Positions 20,349 to 23,353 of a stretch of DNA of 23,353 nucleotides are shown piece after piece (positions within the stretch are counted from its first letter, which is position 1; the number at the start of each line of letters is the position of its first letter). Both the position numbers and the translations under genes were made by a program. The DNA lies in IMG/VR virus record IMGVR_UViG_3300042338_000574, positions 1 through 23,353 of that record. The stretch is one strand, 5' to 3'. The stretch comes from a virus. The notes beneath the pieces were generated by a model that saw only the letters and a program-made list of their open reading frames with translations, did not search any database and had not been told where the DNA came from.

Positions 20349-21014
20349 ATGAATGTTAATGATATGTATCAGATATGCCAATTTGCAATTAACAAAGCGC
20401 AAAATGGTTATTTAACTCCATCAGAATTTAATCTGACTATAAATCAAGCACAGGTTTCATATCAAGATTATTTATTAGGAGAGTTTCAACAATACCAACC
20501 CGGAAGACCACAAGCTAGAATAAATTATAGTCAAAACGAAAATATAAGACAAAGACTTACTCCATTGCTTGCAACTACAGCACTCGTAGTTAATGCCGGC
20601 ACTGGTGCTATAGCTTATCCGGGCGACTATGTTCAAGCAGATAGTTTATTGACTTCTACGGTGCAAAGAGTTAGATATACTCAACAAGACAGCTTATATT
20701 CTTATTTAAATAGTACAATTGACCCTGTAGCGACTAATCCTATTTATATGATTACTAGTACTGGATTCCAATTTTATCCAATAACAATTGGTACTGTTAC
20801 CTTGAATTATATCAAGGAAGCCCCATCAATAGTTTGGGCTTATACCACTGTTAGTGGCAGACCTGTTTATAGTTCTGGTACAAGCGTTCAGCCTGTTTGG
20901 GCTGATGTAGATTTGTTAGAAATAATAGCTCGTGCATTAAAATTAATAGGGTTAAACTTGCAAGATGGACAACTACAGCAATATGCTAATCAAGTAACTC
21001 AACAAGGACAATAA
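20349..21014 (+). CDS. Ring/adaptor-like structural protein
   Basis: A 221-residue protein. The start is ATG at 20349, because the longer reading from a TTG at 20310 would include the promoter. MNVNDMYQICQFAINKAQNG, NLTINQAQVSYQDYLLGEFQ, then a beta-rich middle with ITSTGFQFYPITIGTVTLNY. This helix-then-barrel layout fits the portal-vertex ring proteins of crAss-like and P22-like phages (gp4-type adaptors). It ends on the A of the next ATG (TAATG overlap). The name rests on position and general form. Confidence 0.58.
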   Translation: MNVNDMYQICQFAINKAQNGYLTPSEFNLTINQAQVSYQDYLLGEFQQYQPGRPQARINYSQNENIRQRLTPLLATTALVVNAGTGAIAYPGDYVQADSLLTSTVQRVRYTQQDSLYSYLNSTIDPVATNPIYMITSTGFQFYPITIGTVTLNYIKEAPSIVWAYTTVSGRPVYSSGTSVQPVWADVDLLEIIARALKLIGLNLQDGQLQQYANQVTQQGQ

Positions 21015-21643
21015 TGACTAGAAAAACATTTATAGAAAGAATATTAAGACAAATCTATAATGGGCAGCCATCAGATGATAGTAATATTACTTTTAATTTG
21101 GTTAATGAATGGCTTAACGATGCAATTGGGGTAGCTGCTAAAAAGAATTATACAGATAGTATTCAAATGGATGGTGTTGCTTATGTAAACAATTCATTTT
21201 ATACAAGTTATTCTGGATTGACAATAACATCAGTAAATAATACTACTTTTAAATTTACCTTACCACAAATACCAGTAGCATTGGGTAAAAATGAAGGTCT
21301 AGCTACATTAAATTTTAGCAATAATAATACTCCAACAACTTTTGGTGCTGTTCCATTGAGTATGAATCAAGTAAGTTATCAAGATACATTAAGACCAATT
21401 CAAAATAAAGTAGTCTATTGGTCACAAGGTCAAGAAGTTTATATGAGTACAGGAATACCATTAACTGCCTATAAAGCTAATGTTAGAATGGTTAGTGGTG
21501 GTGATTCAACTGATTTAAATTCAACATTAATTATACCAGATGATTATGTGCCTATTATGGTAGAGTATATTAAAGCTCAATTAGCCTTTGAAAGGTCAAG
21601 ACCAATAGACACAAGTAATGATGGAGTAGATAATAATAACTAA
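21014..21643 (+). CDS. Structural protein of the connector region
   Basis: A 209-residue protein. The N-terminal helices (FIERILRQIYNGQPSDDSNI, then NLVNEWLNDAIGVAAKKNYT) are followed by a beta-rich part (LTITSVNNTTFKFTLPQIPV). The final part, IIPDDYVPIMVEYIKAQLAF, is helical. The helix-barrel-helix order resembles head-completion or ring proteins. Coupled to the ring-like gene upstream and 4 nt before the GroES-like gene. Confidence 0.58.
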   Translation: MTRKTFIERILRQIYNGQPSDDSNITFNLVNEWLNDAIGVAAKKNYTDSIQMDGVAYVNNSFYTSYSGLTITSVNNTTFKFTLPQIPVALGKNEGLATLNFSNNNTPTTFGAVPLSMNQVSYQDTLRPIQNKVVYWSQGQEVYMSTGIPLTAYKANVRMVSGGDSTDLNSTLIIPDDYVPIMVEYIKAQLAFERSRPIDTSNDGVDNNN

Positions 21644-21647
21644 TAAT

Positions 21648-21920
21648 ATGAAACCAATTAGAGATTTAGTTTTAGTAAAGCCATTTATGGCAGAAGGTAT
21701 TACAGAGGGAGGTTTATTTTTACCTGAAAACTACATAGAAAGAAGCTGTAAGGCTAAAGTAGTTTCTACTGGAAGAGGCACAGCTAAAATAAAAATGGAA
21801 GCAAAAAAAGACGATATTATTTTTCATATCAAAGGAGCAGGAGAAGCCATTTTATTAAACGATGAATTGCATTTCTTGATTCGTCACAATGATATATTAG
21901 CTTACGTTTCAAATAATTAA
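21648..21920 (+). CDS. GroES-like co-chaperonin
   Basis: A 90-residue GroES-family protein: IRDLVLVKPFMAEGITEGGL opens the barrel; the mobile loop T-E-G-G-L-F-L-P matches T-x-x-G-x-x-L-P of GroES, whose hydrophobic tripeptide binds GroEL; then CKAKVVSTGRGTAKI, a D-D-I-I-F-H strand and IRHNDILAYVSNN. Phages such as T4 (gp31) encode replacements that let host GroEL fold the capsid protein. The length is just under host GroES (about 97). It sits inside the structural operon, 3 nt before the next structural gene, consistent with a late folding role. Confidence 0.85.
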   Translation: MKPIRDLVLVKPFMAEGITEGGLFLPENYIERSCKAKVVSTGRGTAKIKMEAKKDDIIFHIKGAGEAILLNDELHFLIRHNDILAYVSNN

Positions 21921-21922
21921 AA

Positions 21923-22693
21923 ATGTCACAAACAAGAAATTATATAACAATAGATTCAGTAATCAATGATTACATTGATGAAAGTGAACAATCAGTACAC
22001 AAATACGCTAAATTATATAATATAGCAGTTAGAGGCATGGAAAAGCTTGGGCTAGATTTTTTTTATAAAATTAGGTCAGTTAAAATACCAATTGACACAA
22101 CAAACTATACAGCTGAATTGCCTAATGATTACATCAGCTATACTAAGATAGGCGTGTTAAACTCAGTAGGAGAAATTATTCCTTTGAAGTTTAATAACAA
22201 AATGACTTATTATGCAGACCAACAGCCAGATAGACTTGCTTTAACTCAAGACAATACAATAGCTACTTGGTATCAATCTGATTTGCCTTTATGGTTTAAT
22301 TATTGGGATGGGTATGGTTTCCAAAATATATACGGCTTACCAAGTGGTTCACCATTTGTAGGCTCATTTAATATAGACGATGCTAATGGGGTGGTTCTTT
22401 TAAACCAATATTTTTATTATTCTTATTTGATGATAGAATATTTATCAAGCGGAAATCCAGATGAACCATTTAGAATACCTATTCAATTTAGAGAGGCATT
22501 ATTATCATTTTTAGCTTGGAGAGATATAGCATCTATACCAAGTACAAGAAAAGGTAATTTAGGCGATAAGAGAGATAGGAAGCAAGAATTTTATAATCAA
22601 AGAAGAATTGCTAATGCTCAATTTAAGCCATTATATATAATGCAAGCTTACGAACAAAATTTAGACACACAGCGTATGACTGTAAAAGCTTAG
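21923..22693 (+). CDS. Ring/adaptor-like structural protein
   Basis: A 256-residue protein: helical N-terminus (YITIDSVINDYIDESEQSVH, then KLYNIAVRGMEKLGLDFFYK), beta core with VKIPIDTTNYTAELPNDYIS, and a helical end with FREALLSFLAWRDIASIPST and RRIANAQFKPLY. I recall this combination (repeated helix, then PNDYI-x-YTKIG) from ring or head-tail connector proteins of Bacteroidetes podoviruses. It lies 6 nt before the stabilisation-like gene. Confidence 0.65.
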   Translation: MSQTRNYITIDSVINDYIDESEQSVHKYAKLYNIAVRGMEKLGLDFFYKIRSVKIPIDTTNYTAELPNDYISYTKIGVLNSVGEIIPLKFNNKMTYYADQQPDRLALTQDNTIATWYQSDLPLWFNYWDGYGFQNIYGLPSGSPFVGSFNIDDANGVVLLNQYFYYSYLMIEYLSSGNPDEPFRIPIQFREALLSFLAWRDIASIPSTRKGNLGDKRDRKQEFYNQRRIANAQFKPLYIMQAYEQNLDTQRMTVKA

Positions 22694-22699
22694 AAATAA

Positions 22700-23353
22700 A
22701 TGCCAATTATAAATAACCCGTTTAATGGTAAGCTAAATTTAGATGTTGCTCAATATAGAATTTCCAATGGAGATTATATTGATGCATTGAATATAACTAA
22801 AGATTCACAAGGAATCGGTAACGATTTGGTTATTGCTAATATCTTAGGTAATACTGAAATAGCGTATACAGTGCCTGCGGGTGAAAATAAAGTAATTGGA
22901 TTTTATCCAGATAAGGTAAGAGATAGAGCTTATTATTTTCTTTGGAATAGTAATGGTTATAATAGTATTTTATATTATAATGCTAGTACAGAAGCTATTG
23001 TAAAAGTTTTAGAAAGCAAAACAGATAGCGATAGTATAGACATTTTAAATTTTAATCCTTCTTATAAGGTGTTGTCTGTAAATATTTTTTACAGAGATGA
23101 CGAAGGAGATTTATTGTTTTTTAATGATGGACTAAATCCACCAAAAGTAATTAATGTATCTGATAATTATGGCACTTCTTGGAAATTAGAATATATATTG
23201 GTAGCTAAAGCTCCTCCAATAATGCCACCTAAAGTAGTTTACGAAAATGATACTACTGTAAATGTAAATAATGTAAGAAATACTTTATTTCAGTTTTGTT
23301 ACAGATATGTTTATGATAATAATGAAAAATCAGTTTGGAGCGCTAGAAGTATA
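22700..23353 (+). CDS. crAss-like stabilisation/muzzle protein, 5' part
   Basis: An open frame of 218 codons runs off the right edge. It starts MPIINNPFNGKLNLDVAQYR, then ISNGDYIDALNITKDSQGIG and NILGN; the G-K-L/M-N-x-D-x-x-x-x-R-x-x-x-G-x-Y-x-D-A-L-N-I opening, and FCYRYVYDNNEKSVWS near the end of the visible part, fit the stabilisation (muzzle) protein of crAss-like phages, which closes the tail tip. Full proteins are much larger, so most of it is outside. Spaced 6 nt from the upstream gene. Confidence 0.72.
   Translation, partial: MPIINNPFNGKLNLDVAQYRISNGDYIDALNITKDSQGIGNDLVIANILGNTEIAYTVPAGENKVIGFYPDKVRDRAYYFLWNSNGYNSILYYNASTEAIVKVLESKTDSDSIDILNFNPSYKVLSVNIFYRDDEGDLLFFNDGLNPPKVINVSDNYGTSWKLEYILVAKAPPIMPPKVVYENDTTVNVNNVRNTLFQFCYRYVYDNNEKSVWSARSI

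Overview
The window reads as part of a tailed-phage genome infecting a Bacteroidetes host. It is AT-rich (about one third G+C by eye). Most transcription units start behind a TAnnTTTG box, the -7 element of Bacteroidetes promoters, usually without a Shine-Dalgarno sequence. The replication genes (a Lin1244/Lin1753-type initiator and a BT4734-type primase-helicase) and the head genes (terminase, long Gln-rich portal, scaffold-like protein, capsid, ring/adaptor-like proteins, then a protein resembling the crAss-like phage stabilisation or muzzle protein) point to a podovirus-like virion with a crAss-like connector. No integrase, lysis gene, tRNA or CRISPR is visible. The right end cuts through a gene. 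The left end is a perfect 52-bp palindrome that may be a genome or contig terminus.

Layout. 1-2394: accessory block with a RusA-type Holliday junction resolvase and an overlapping ribbon-helix-helix (RHH) protein (leftward), two tiny proteins including an EF-hand one (leftward), a G/T-rich non-coding stretch, then an RHH-like regulator behind twin operators and two small basic proteins (rightward). 2391-4358: leftward operon with a YqaJ/RecB-type exonuclease, a second PD-(D/E)XK-like nuclease and three small proteins. 4359-4956: the main non-coding region, with divergent promoters, a candidate sRNA of about 64 nt ending in a clear terminator, iteron-like repeats and a dense hairpin array; this is the best candidate for a replication origin. 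4957-5799: leftward operon of two small proteins and a NinG-like zinc protein. 5914-9586: rightward replication operon with a small HTH protein, initiator, primase-helicase, SSB and three small proteins. 9603-10243: a reversed, self-contained two-gene cassette of paralogous proteins, one with a Thr/Ala/Pro tail. 10371-23353: rightward packaging and morphogenesis genes.

How it fits together. The left half supplies replication and recombination: initiator, primase-helicase, SSB, exonuclease, and two junction-processing nucleases. The right half builds the head: terminase loads DNA through the portal; scaffold and capsid assemble with help from at least one GroES-like co-chaperonin, which would work with host GroEL; ring and stabilisation proteins close the portal vertex. 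Control appears to run through short palindromic or AT-only operators. One 15-mer, ATTAAATTAATTAAA, recurs at three strand-switch regions, and a shorter relative lies before the portal gene and at the centre of the terminal palindrome.
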